Assembly: GCA_017482565.1 (NCBI GenBank)
Contig: JAFUMO010000002.1
Coordinates: forward strand, 1-49,762
Source: Bacteroidales bacterium
GTDB lineage: Bacteria; Bacteroidota; Bacteroidia; Bacteroidales; UBA932
Direction: 5' to 3'
DNA length: 49,762 nucleotides
Numbering within the stretch: position 1 is the stretch's first letter; every line of letters begins with the position of its first letter. The notes beneath the pieces are model-generated. The model was not told the origin of the DNA. It ran no database searches and worked only from the letters and a program-made list of their open reading frames with translations. Position numbers and translations under genes: made by a program. Positions 43,706-49,762 of the stretch are shown here, in pieces.

Positions 43706-45337
43706 ATGAAAAGACTGATTCTTCTGATGCTGGCAATGGCCTCTGTAGTTGGGGCATTTGCCTGTACAAACCTTCTGGTTTCAAAGGGGGCAAGCCGCGA
43801 TGGTTCCGTTATGGTGAGCTATGCCGCTGATTCCCACACACGTTACGGTACATTGGTATACATGCCGCGTGGGAAGCATGCTCCAGGCGAGATGATTGAG
43901 GTCAGAGAGTGGGGCAAGGAGCGTTTCCTGGGCTACATTCCACAGGTGCCATACACCTACAATGTGATCGGTAACATGAACGAGCATCAGGTGCTCATTG
44001 GGGAATCCACCTGGGGCGGAAGGCCTGAGTTCCGCGACACCACCGCCATCCTGGATTACGGCTCCCTCATCTACATAACCCTGCAGAGGGCCAGGACAGC
44101 CCGTGAGGCCATAGAAATCTTCACAACCCTGGCTGATGAATACGGCTACGCCTCAAGCGGCGAGTCAATCTCCTTTGCAGATGAAAATGAAGTGTGGTTC
44201 ATGGACATAATTGCCCGCAAGCCCAAATATGAGAATGGCAGAAACCTCAACAAGGGTGCCGTATGGGTTGCTATCCGTATTCCCGACGGATATATCTCTG
44301 CACATGCCAACTGTGCCCGCATCACCACTTTTCCAAAGGATGACCCTGCCAACTGCCTCTACTCACCGGATGTGGTGGAGCATGCCAGGGAGTGCGGCCT
44401 GTATGAGGGCAACGGCAGCGACTTCAGCTTTGCAGACACATTCTGCCCTCTGGATTTCTCGGCCATGAGGGGATGTGAAGCCCGCGTATGGAGCTTCTTC
44501 CGCAAGCATGGGGCTGAGGACATGGACAAATACATTGATTTTGCCAGAGGCGAAAACCCTTCCAACAGGATGCCACTTTATGTGAAGGCAAAATCCAAGC
44601 TTTCTGTTAAGGATGTGGCAGACATGATGCGTGACCACTACGAGGGGACCGAGTTTGACATGACCGTTGGCATAGCTGCCGGAGGACATGAGCTCCCTTA
44701 CCGCTGGAGGCCTTCATCATTTGAGATAGACGGCAAGAAAGGTTACAACGAGCGCGCCATTGCCACCCAGCAGACCGGATTCTGGTTTGTAGGGCAGTGC
44801 CGCGGCTGGCTCCCCGATGAGATTGGCGGCCTCTTCTGGTTTGCCGTAGATGATGCCGGCACCTCTCCGCTTTCACCGTTCTACGCATGCTCTGAGGGAA
44901 TTTCTGAACATTATGCCCTGGGCAACGGCAGCATGCTGGAATATTCCCCAACCTCAATGTTCTGGCTACAGAACCGCATCGCACAGTTTGCATACCTCCG
45001 CTACAACCATATAGGGAAAGAGGTGCGCGAGAATGTGGATGCACATGAATACGCAATGATGGAAGCAGTGGCTGCAGCAGACAAGGAGGCCCTCAAGATG
45101 CAGCACTCTGAGGATATCCGTGTATTCCTCACCGGCTTCTCCGTAAAACAGGCCGGGGACCTCTTCAAGAAATGGAAGGCCCTGGATGAATACCTCCTTG
45201 TAAAATTCATGGACGGCAACACCAAGCGCCAGAATCCCGACGGCTCATTCATGAACAACGGCCACTCAGACCGCATACCTCCGCAGCCAATGTTCCCGGG
45301 CTACTCAGATACCTACAAGAGGGCTGTTGCAAAGTAA
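43706..45337 (+). CDS. C69-family dipeptidase (N-terminal nucleophile hydrolase)
   Basis: A 543-residue protein. After a signal-like segment (MKRLILLMLAMASVVGAFA) the Cys 20 in ACTNLLVSKGASRDGSVMV is the predicted nucleophile exposed by processing, as in C69 dipeptidases; the GASxDGS pattern is typical of that family. YIPQVPYTYNVIGNMNEHQVLIGESTWGG and GYASSGESISFADENEVWFMDI fit as well (each quoted in part of a longer match). Such enzymes split dipeptides; here likely in the periplasm or as a lipoprotein, since the same Cys could be lipidated. The gene stands next to an M28 peptidase, which suggests peptide use. The start at 43706 is set by the signal segment. Confidence 0.9.
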   Translation: MKRLILLMLAMASVVGAFACTNLLVSKGASRDGSVMVSYAADSHTRYGTLVYMPRGKHAPGEMIEVREWGKERFLGYIPQVPYTYNVIGNMNEHQVLIGESTWGGRPEFRDTTAILDYGSLIYITLQRARTAREAIEIFTTLADEYGYASSGESISFADENEVWFMDIIARKPKYENGRNLNKGAVWVAIRIPDGYISAHANCARITTFPKDDPANCLYSPDVVEHARECGLYEGNGSDFSFADTFCPLDFSAMRGCEARVWSFFRKHGAEDMDKYIDFARGENPSNRMPLYVKAKSKLSVKDVADMMRDHYEGTEFDMTVGIAAGGHELPYRWRPSSFEIDGKKGYNERAIATQQTGFWFVGQCRGWLPDEIGGLFWFAVDDAGTSPLSPFYACSEGISEHYALGNGSMLEYSPTSMFWLQNRIAQFAYLRYNHIGKEVRENVDAHEYAMMEAVAAADKEALKMQHSEDIRVFLTGFSVKQAGDLFKKWKALDEYLLVKFMDGNTKRQNPDGSFMNNGHSDRIPPQPMFPGYSDTYKRAVAK

Positions 45338-45470
45338 TTTTTTACGTTGTCCTTTTGTACAACTTTCTGAAATTCAAATAAATAAAAAACAGAACCATGG
45401 AGATTTGCCCACGGTTCTGTTTTTATCTGCTTGTTGCACAAGCTGTTGTACAAAAGGACAACGGTAAATC
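45337..45470 (-). repeat. Long-stem repeat, copy B, inverted relative to copy A
   Basis: Outer stem GTTGTCCTTTTGTACAA (45346-45362) is perfectly complementary to 45446-45462 (17 bp). Inner stem AAAAACAGAACCATGG (45385-45400) pairs with 45409-45424 with one mismatch. The small hairpin GCTTGTTGCACAAGC (45429-45443) is the exact reverse complement of the one in copy A, so this copy points the other way. It lies between the convergent C69 peptidase and MscS genes and can terminate both. Confidence 0.8.
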
Positions 45471-46662
45471 AGCTGCGCAGCTTCTGCACATCCTCCCCAG
45501 TAGGGCTCTGGAACACCTTCAGGTCAAAGATGTGGAGCATTGCCAGCACATGGTCAAACACCTCACCCTGCAGATGCTCGTACCTGATCCAGGCGGTATC
45601 CGCCGAAAAGAAATAGAGTTCTATAGGGAGACCCTGCGCTGTAGGCTGCATCTGACGCACCAGCATAATCATCTCCTGGTTCACCTGAGGATGGTTGCGG
45701 AGATAATACTCCACATAATGGCGGAAAATATAGAGGTTTACCTCCTCATTGCCGGTAGCCTCAAAACCATCCATCCACGGCTGTTTCCTGAAATTCTCCA
45801 GCTCCTCCGCGGTACAGAAACGTACGGTATTCATATCAATGTTGATAGAGCGCTTCACCCTCCTGCCGCCGATATCAAACATCCCGCGCCAGTTCTGGAA
45901 AGAATCATTCACCAGGGCATACGGCGGCACTGTGGTTATGGTCTTGTCCCAGTTGCGCACCTTCACTGTGGTAAGGGTAACCTCCATCACATCACCGTCC
46001 GCGCCATACTTGGGCATGGTAATCCAGTCTCCCGGACGGAGCATATCATTAACCATCAGCTGTATTCCTGCCACCAGCCCCTTAATGGTATCCTGGAAAA
46101 CCAACATAAGGATAGCTGTACCGGCACCCAGACCGGTAAGCACCGCAACAGGATTCTTATCAATGATGGTACTTATGACAATTATAGCACCAATGCACAC
46201 CACCACCAGCTTGAGCATCTGATAGAACCCCTTAAGGGAGTGGTCCTTCAGTTTCTCGTGCATGCTGGAAATTACATAGATTGAAGAGATGAAGGCACAT
46301 ACCAGCCTCACCCCCACAATGGTTATATAGATCCAGCACACCTTCAGGATAAATGACACCAGTCCAGGCTCCCCCTGCAGGGCCAAAGGAATCATGGCAT
46401 ACACCACCATTGGAGGGACAAGCCTGCACACATTCCTGAGCACGTCATCACTCAACAGATAATCATCCCAATCAGACTCCGTCTTCTTTGTAACCTTCCT
46501 CACTACAGGAATGATGATCCTCTTGCAAACCTTATCCACCACAACCGCCATCAACAGGACAATCAGAATTGCCACCGTATGCACCACCAACATAATATAA
46601 TCCTCAGCCACACCCATCTGCTGCAGCCACACCTCAAGGCCATTGTTTACTGCTGTTTCCAT
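45469..46662 (-). CDS. MscS-family mechanosensitive channel
   Basis: A 397-residue inner-membrane channel of the larger YbdG-like type. Hydrophobic segments: IMLVVHTVAILIVLLMAVVV, VPPMVVYAMIPLAL, VCWIYITIVGVRLVCAFI and LKLVVVCIGAIIVISTI; the pore-lining helix and the beta domain follow (LTGLGAGTAILMLVFQDTIKG, LRPGDWITMPKYGADGDV and ITTVPPYALVNDSF). Protects against osmotic downshock. Start: METAVNNG at 46662 is preferred, with GGGAGG before it; MINGRF at 46680 is an alternative. Convergent with the C69 peptidase gene. Confidence 0.92.
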   Translation of the reverse strand: METAVNNGLEVWLQQMGVAEDYIMLVVHTVAILIVLLMAVVVDKVCKRIIIPVVRKVTKKTESDWDDYLLSDDVLRNVCRLVPPMVVYAMIPLALQGEPGLVSFILKVCWIYITIVGVRLVCAFISSIYVISSMHEKLKDHSLKGFYQMLKLVVVCIGAIIVISTIIDKNPVAVLTGLGAGTAILMLVFQDTIKGLVAGIQLMVNDMLRPGDWITMPKYGADGDVMEVTLTTVKVRNWDKTITTVPPYALVNDSFQNWRGMFDIGGRRVKRSINIDMNTVRFCTAEELENFRKQPWMDGFEATGNEEVNLYIFRHYVEYYLRNHPQVNQEMIMLVRQMQPTAQGLPIELYFFSADTAWIRYEHLQGEVFDHVLAMLHIFDLKVFQSPTGEDVQKLRS

Positions 46663-46693
46663 AAACCTCCCATTAATCATAAAATTATCCCCA

Positions 46694-46701
46694 CAAATAT
46701 A
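46694..46701 (-). promoter_or_regulatory. Candidate -7 element for the MscS-like gene
   Basis: TATATTTG on the - strand, exact TAnnTTTG, about 32 bases before the preferred ATG. Just upstream is an 8-bp inverted repeat (ACTCCCTG/CAGGGAGT, 46706-46735) followed by TTTT on the - strand, which may end the toxin-antitoxin transcript. Confidence 0.45.
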
Positions 46702-46854
46702 CAAAACTCCCTGCAACCGCTAAGTTACAGGGAGTATTTTTATTCCCGACAGAATTTCCAATCAATCTCCACGCACTCTTTCATTCCCCTTTTGGGACCA
46801 TCTCAAAAAAGTGGCGGTGTATAAGGCGCAAAAGTGGAAATTATAGCACAATAA

Positions 46855-47190
46855 CTAATCCAAAAGATTCCCCACCTCTTCTTTTAATCTAGGAAAATGA
46901 TTGATGACCATACTCCATAAGATATCGGGAGAAAGACTGTCATAACCATGAATGATGTAATTCCTTGCATCTACTATTCTTCTGGAATTTGTAATGGCAA
47001 TATCCTTATCAATCTTAAGAATACGGTTCATTGCCTCTCCAATAATTTCAATATTGCGCTCTATGGCCCTTTTTAAGCAGATGTTTCCACAAAACTCCTC
47101 AAACAATTTCGGTTCATTGCCAAAAAAGCCTTCCACTTCCTCAATTGCAGTTAAAATATCATGCAACGATTTCTTTACCACATCATCCAT
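46855..47190 (-). CDS. hepT: HepT-like HEPN toxin ribonuclease
   Basis: A 111-residue all-helical HEPN protein (DUF86 type). The RX4HXY motif is intact in ARNYIIHGYD: Arg and His form the RNase site and the following Tyr is the residue adenylylated by MntA. IERNIEIIGEAMNRI is the usual middle helix. Toxin half of the HEPN/MNT toxin-antitoxin module; overlaps the antitoxin gene by eight bases. AT-richer than the genes to its left, in line with horizontal transfer. Confidence 0.9.
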   Translation of the reverse strand: MDDVVKKSLHDILTAIEEVEGFFGNEPKLFEEFCGNICLKRAIERNIEIIGEAMNRILKIDKDIAITNSRRIVDARNYIIHGYDSLSPDILWSMVINHFPRLKEEVGNLLD

Positions 47191-47482
47191 AAATCAGCAT
47201 TTTTGAAGATTCAACATTCTTTCTCAAATATGGGTTCTTTATAGCTTGTTCCTCAAGCAAATCTATCTCTCGTCCCAAAACCTCCTGCAAAGAATCTTTC
47301 AGATTGTAATAATTATCAAAGTAATCTGGGATATCCTCTTTATTGAAATCAACAACTAGATCTATGTCACTCTCCTTATTGAACCTCTCAGTAAGGATTG
47401 AGCCAAATACAAATAGTTTATTCACTTTGTACATCTGGCACAAAGCAATAATCGTCTGCATATTTCTCTCAATCAATTTCAT
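47183..47482 (-). CDS. mntA: MntA-like nucleotidyltransferase antitoxin
   Basis: A 99-residue minimal nucleotidyltransferase with the GSX10DXD active site in FVFGSILTERFNKESDIDLVVDF, written in parts FVFGSILTER and FNKESDIDLVVDF. MntA antitoxins silence HepT by adding AMP groups to its Tyr. The ATG at 47482 (MKLIERNMQTI) is preferred; a further nine codons upstream are open and MQTIIALC is a shorter option. Promoter-proximal gene of the pair, so antitoxin is made first. Confidence 0.9.
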   Translation of the reverse strand: MKLIERNMQTIIALCQMYKVNKLFVFGSILTERFNKESDIDLVVDFNKEDIPDYFDNYYNLKDSLQEVLGREIDLLEEQAIKNPYLRKNVESSKMLIYG

Positions 47483-47497
47483 AAAATAGGATTTCCA

Positions 47498-47505
47498 CAA
47501 ATATA
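47498..47505 (-). promoter_or_regulatory. Candidate -7 element for the mntA-hepT pair
   Basis: TATATTTG on the - strand, exact TAnnTTTG, 15 bases before the mntA ATG. No TTTG at the usual distance. Confidence 0.45.
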
Positions 47506-47821
47506 ACAATTTTTCTTTTAAAGAGTTAAAGACACAAAAATATGGCTATTATTGCGCCACTGTGCCCATTCCCAATACCAACAGGACTTTCTCTACTCCC
47601 TCATTTTGAAAATCAAAAATCCATCCGTAACTTTATAAAACAAATCCTGACAGTCACATGCTGACATCAGGATTCTCTTATGTTTATTTTTCGTATTTCT
47701 ATTCACATCCCCTTAAACCTTTCTTCTGTTTCCTTGTTATACAAGTGAAATAGTTTTTTAAGTTAGGTTAAGTCGGGCAAACCCTACAGTCTCGGGATGA
47801 GGTTGTGGGGTTTGTTTTTAT
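47506..47821 (+). other. Gene-free spacer with hairpins, including a terminator on the + strand
   Basis: No convincing coding sequence. It holds an 8-bp inverted repeat AATCCTGA/TCAGGATT (47643-47674) and, at 47778-47820, an 11-bp stem CAAACCCTACA/TGTGGGGTTTG (one G-T) followed by TTTTTATT. The latter is a good intrinsic terminator only on the + strand, yet no + strand gene precedes it; a small RNA or lost gene is possible. Confidence 0.5.
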
Positions 47822-48911
47822 TTACTTTGCCAATGTAATGCCTACAAACTCATAACCTTTCCTTGTCTGTTTTTTATCAGTATATTCCACAAAATTAGCT
47901 TTCTTGACATCTTCAAAGTCTCCATAAAAATGTAATGTTATATATCGAGCCTTTGCCGATACTGTCCCTCCTCTAAAATGAGACGTTCCTTCTATCTTTG
48001 AGATCGGACACGCTCCATTTTCAGTTATTAAAATGGATTTCTTTGCAGGAATATGCCAAGATGCATTTTCTGTATTATACAAACATAAGATTAACTCATC
48101 TTTATTATTTTGAGCATATAACACTCTTACTGAAGGATGTTTTAACGACCGACTTATATGCTTAGGTTTATAAATAACCTTTGGATGAATAAACCTTTTT
48201 TCAATATACAGATTAACCATCGGATCTTCATCATTAATCATATATTCTATTTTTGCCCCAGTACTTTCCCCAATATGCTTAGTAGACGAATAAGCCAAAA
48301 TAGGAAAAACTTTCCTTAAATCATCACTATATCCATCACTTGTTACTGTTAGATTAAAGACTGGCTGTTCTGGATTAGATACGTTAAAAGCATATAAGTC
48401 AAAATTTCTATGGTAATTCTCTACTCTTTGCTCAACACTCCTATAACCTGTAACACCATAAGTCGGAGATACTGTTGTTGTGGTATTAGTGGTTGAACTT
48501 CCATACGCATTTCCGTATGCTGTACTAGATGATTTATTCCCAGTCACTGATATATTTCCAAACGCATTTCCAGAAGATGTTGACCTCGTATTAATTGTAG
48601 CCCCTGTTTGTCCCCATGCAGGCACACTTCGAGTGGCCATATATGATTGATCCGAAATACCATTAGTTCCGCCTTTTCCAAAGTTTCCGCAGCCTTTGCG
48701 CCTTTCATCACCATTGATTGTACTATCTACTCCGCAAATTCTCTAAACTGCAAATCATTATCATTAACACTTTCATCCCCAGACAAAACATAGAAATATT
48801 TTCCCAAGACATCATAATTTCCATATGAGTCAACTTCTACAGAAAAATTCTGTGCCATTAACGAGCTAGCAAAACACATTAAGATGGTTACTACCAAAAA
48901 ATTATTTTCAT
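47822..48911 (-). pseudogene. Broken gene for a secreted protein with Ser/Thr/Asn/Gly-rich segment
   Basis: Three pieces of one protein in different frames. Start: ATG at 48911, MKIIF, then the frame is lost in a run of six Ts (one more T would give LVVTILMCFASSLMAQ, a good signal peptide, then NFSVEVDSYGNYDVLG). Next, the second piece meets TAG at 48727-48729 (FREFAE, stop, IVQSMVMKGAKAAETLEKAELMV). Third, near 48665 the frame shifts again to GISDQSYMATRSVPAWGQTG and runs 272 codons and more to the normal end (GITLAK). The region after the signal has a low-complexity stretch (SSGNAFGNISVTG, SSSTAYGNAYGSSTTNTTTT). I recall intact Bacteroidales proteins of this layout; function unknown. Either a decayed gene or sequencing errors. 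Confidence 0.7.
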
Positions 48912-48932
48912 GATATAAATTATTTCTTTTTG

Positions 48933-48940
48933 CAAAGATA
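48933..48940 (-). promoter_or_regulatory. -7 element before the broken gene
   Basis: TATCTTTG on the - strand fits TAnnTTTG and lies 21 bases before the ATG at 48911; it supports that this ATG was the true start. The remaining spacer to 49142 is AT-rich with nothing else recognised. Confidence 0.5.
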
Positions 48941-49142
48941 TGATTAAAGTAAGATTTTTCTTACATCATCTATGGAATATAAGTATTTGTACTCCAAGAT
49001 ATCAATAATTTTTTTCTATATCTCCTAGGTGCAAAAATTCCAATAATATCTTTTTTAGGAAAAAGAGCATAAAGAACAAGACTTCACTATAATATGATTG
49101 ATTATGATGAACCTTTAACTGAACAATACATAAAAAACAGAA

Positions 49143-49448
49143 TTAAAAATAAGGGCAATGTATCTCTACATCACCCCCTTCATCGGCAAAACTGAAATAA
49201 TTCTCCCTTGTAACTATCAGGTGGTCTAACAGATTTATATCCATAACCGTCAATGCCTGACGTATCTTCTGGGGCATAGCCCTATCGGGAGCACTTGGGT
49301 TAGGATTCCCGCTTGGGTTGTTGTGTGCCAGAATAACTCCGCTTGCAGTGGTGAGTAAGGGTTCCTGTAATCTATGGTTAATCAAGATGTTATTCTCCAG
49401 CAATTCACCATCCAAGGGAAGATGTAAAAAAGGACGTAAAATGGACAT
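49143..49448 (-). pseudogene. RadC/JAB-domain remnant
   Basis: 101 codons matching only the C-terminal half of RadC-type JAB proteins: TTASGVILAHNNPSGNPNPSAPD, LTVMDINLLDHLIVTRENYFSFADEGG (each quoted in part). The metal motif is normally HNHPSG; here the second His is Asn (HNNPSG), removing a zinc ligand. The first about 25 residues (MSILRPFLHLPLDG) are not RadC-like, and the N-terminal part of the family is missing. A repeat fragment lies exactly at this break. Such radC copies are common in mobile elements of Bacteroidota. Confidence 0.75.
49423..49441 (-). repeat. Fragment of the long-stem repeat at the radC break
   Basis: TGTAAAAAAGGACGTAAAA resembles the right outer end of copy A (TTGTAAAAAAGGACGACGTAAA at 43419-43440, first 20 shown in meaning) less one ACG unit. 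No partner arm is near. Its place at the truncated end of radC suggests a rearrangement point. Confidence 0.4.
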
Positions 49449-49452
49449 TCAT

Positions 49453-49486
49453 ATGGACGGTGCGGCAATTTTGATGCACCGTCCAT
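49453..49486. repeat. 11-bp perfect inverted repeat
   Basis: ATGGACGGTGC (49453-49463) and GCACCGTCCAT (49476-49486) around a 12-base AT-rich loop. No T run follows. May be a terminal structure of a lost element. Confidence 0.5.
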
Positions 49487-49624
49487 AGAGGTCTTTGCTA
49501 AAGAGCTTAAATTGGCAATTGGGATGGAAGGTAATTTGCAGGAAACATTCAGAAGTCCGTCGGGAAGGAGAAGTCACCGCAACAGCCAGAGCCGCCCGAC
49601 AAAAAGAGGGTGACCCAAAAGTGA

Positions 49625-49762
49625 TGTGACCCCAGAAAGTTGGACGGTTTAACATTATTAAGAGGCGCTCTTAGATTGGAATAAAGCTCGGTATTGTACC
49701 GGGCTTTTTCCTTTTAGCCTCAGTTTGATTCTATCATTATTGTAGTAGCGTATGTACTTAAC
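49625..49762 (-). mobile_element. End of an IS3-family insertion sequence
   Basis: The terminal sequence TGTGACCCCAGAAAGTTGGA is of the kind that ends IS3-family elements in Bacteroidota and is followed after about 12 bases by the stop codon of a transposase on the - strand. The rest of the element is beyond the window. It abuts an AAAAAGAGGGTGACCC fragment of the dispersed repeat. Confidence 0.8.
49658..49762 (-). CDS. IS3-family transposase (OrfB) C-terminal end, partial
   Basis: The last 34 codons of a transposase reading VKYIRYYNNDRIKLRLKGKS then PVQYRALFQSKSAS and TAA. The motif YIxYYNxxRIxxxLxxxSPxxYR is the standard C-terminus of IS3-family (IS150-like) DDE transposases, after the catalytic Glu. 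The gene begins outside the window. Confidence 0.88.
   Translation of the reverse strand, partial: VKYIRYYNNDRIKLRLKGKSPVQYRALFQSKSAS

Noticed and set aside
49441-49609. An open stretch on the + strand reading RCGNFDAPSIEVFAKELKLAIG and further looks protein-like.
   Set aside because: It has no start codon or upstream continuation, crosses the palindrome and repeat scar, and no family was recognised; at most a fragment of a lost gene.
46855-49762. CRISPR array or tRNA gene in the accessory end.
   Set aside because: No regularly spaced direct repeats and no cloverleaf-like segment with CCA or T-loop consensus were seen here or elsewhere in the window.

Overview
The window comes from a Bacteroidota chromosome, most likely a gut-type Bacteroidales of moderate GC. 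The evidence is three SusC/SusD outer-membrane pairs, lipoproteins with Bacteroidota-type signal peptides, a DAHP synthase-chorismate mutase fusion, and repeated use of the Bacteroidota promoter consensus (TTTG, about 19 bases, TAnnTTTG). Genus and species cannot be set from the sequence alone.

Layout. 1-10249: two tandem, clearly paralogous SusC-SusD pairs on the + strand (the first SusC is cut by the window edge), with ribosomal-protein-like codon choice. 10311-15310: a third, unrelated SusC/SusD operon on the - strand. 15386-18678: lpxK, a tRNA-dihydrouridine synthase and pfkA. 18666-21700: rplM-rpsI and rpsB-tsf with a textbook promoter. 21759-30113: two divergent aromatic amino acid operons. 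The left one (- strand) is aroB, an aroD-aroA fusion and aroC. The right one (+ strand) is prephenate dehydratase, an aminotransferase, the DAHP synthase-chorismate mutase fusion and prephenate dehydrogenase. Together they cover Phe/Tyr synthesis except shikimate dehydrogenase and shikimate kinase, which are not here. The right operon begins with a 26-codon leader peptide containing nine Phe/Tyr codons within ten, followed by mutually exclusive antiterminator and terminator hairpins. This is a complete ribosome-mediated attenuator.

30267-35443: a TonB-dependent receptor preceded by an FMN riboswitch (so a candidate outer-membrane flavin transporter), a beta-lactamase-fold serine hydrolase lipoprotein and a LysO-type exporter. 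35541-39438: an S10-type ribosomal operon (rplC-rplD-rplW-rplB-rpsS-rplV-rpsC) that lacks rpsJ at its head and stops at a terminator after rpsC. 39711-46662: a PurF-like protein without the usual N-terminal catalytic Cys, an M28 peptidase, a small lipoprotein, a C69 dipeptidase and an MscS-family channel. From about 46800 the DNA becomes AT-richer and accessory: a HepT/MntA toxin-antitoxin pair, a broken secreted-protein gene with three lesions, a radC remnant with a damaged metal motif, and the end of an IS3-family insertion sequence at the right edge.

Several gene junctions, mostly convergent ones, carry long near-perfect inverted repeats of about 110-130 bp that look like dispersed bidirectional terminators. 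One family occurs twice in opposite orientation, and fragments of these families turn up at other places including the decayed right end. The strongest candidates for undescribed biology are the Phe/Tyr attenuator, the riboswitch-controlled flavin receptor, the split S10 operon, the AroD-AroA fusion and the convergent-junction repeats.
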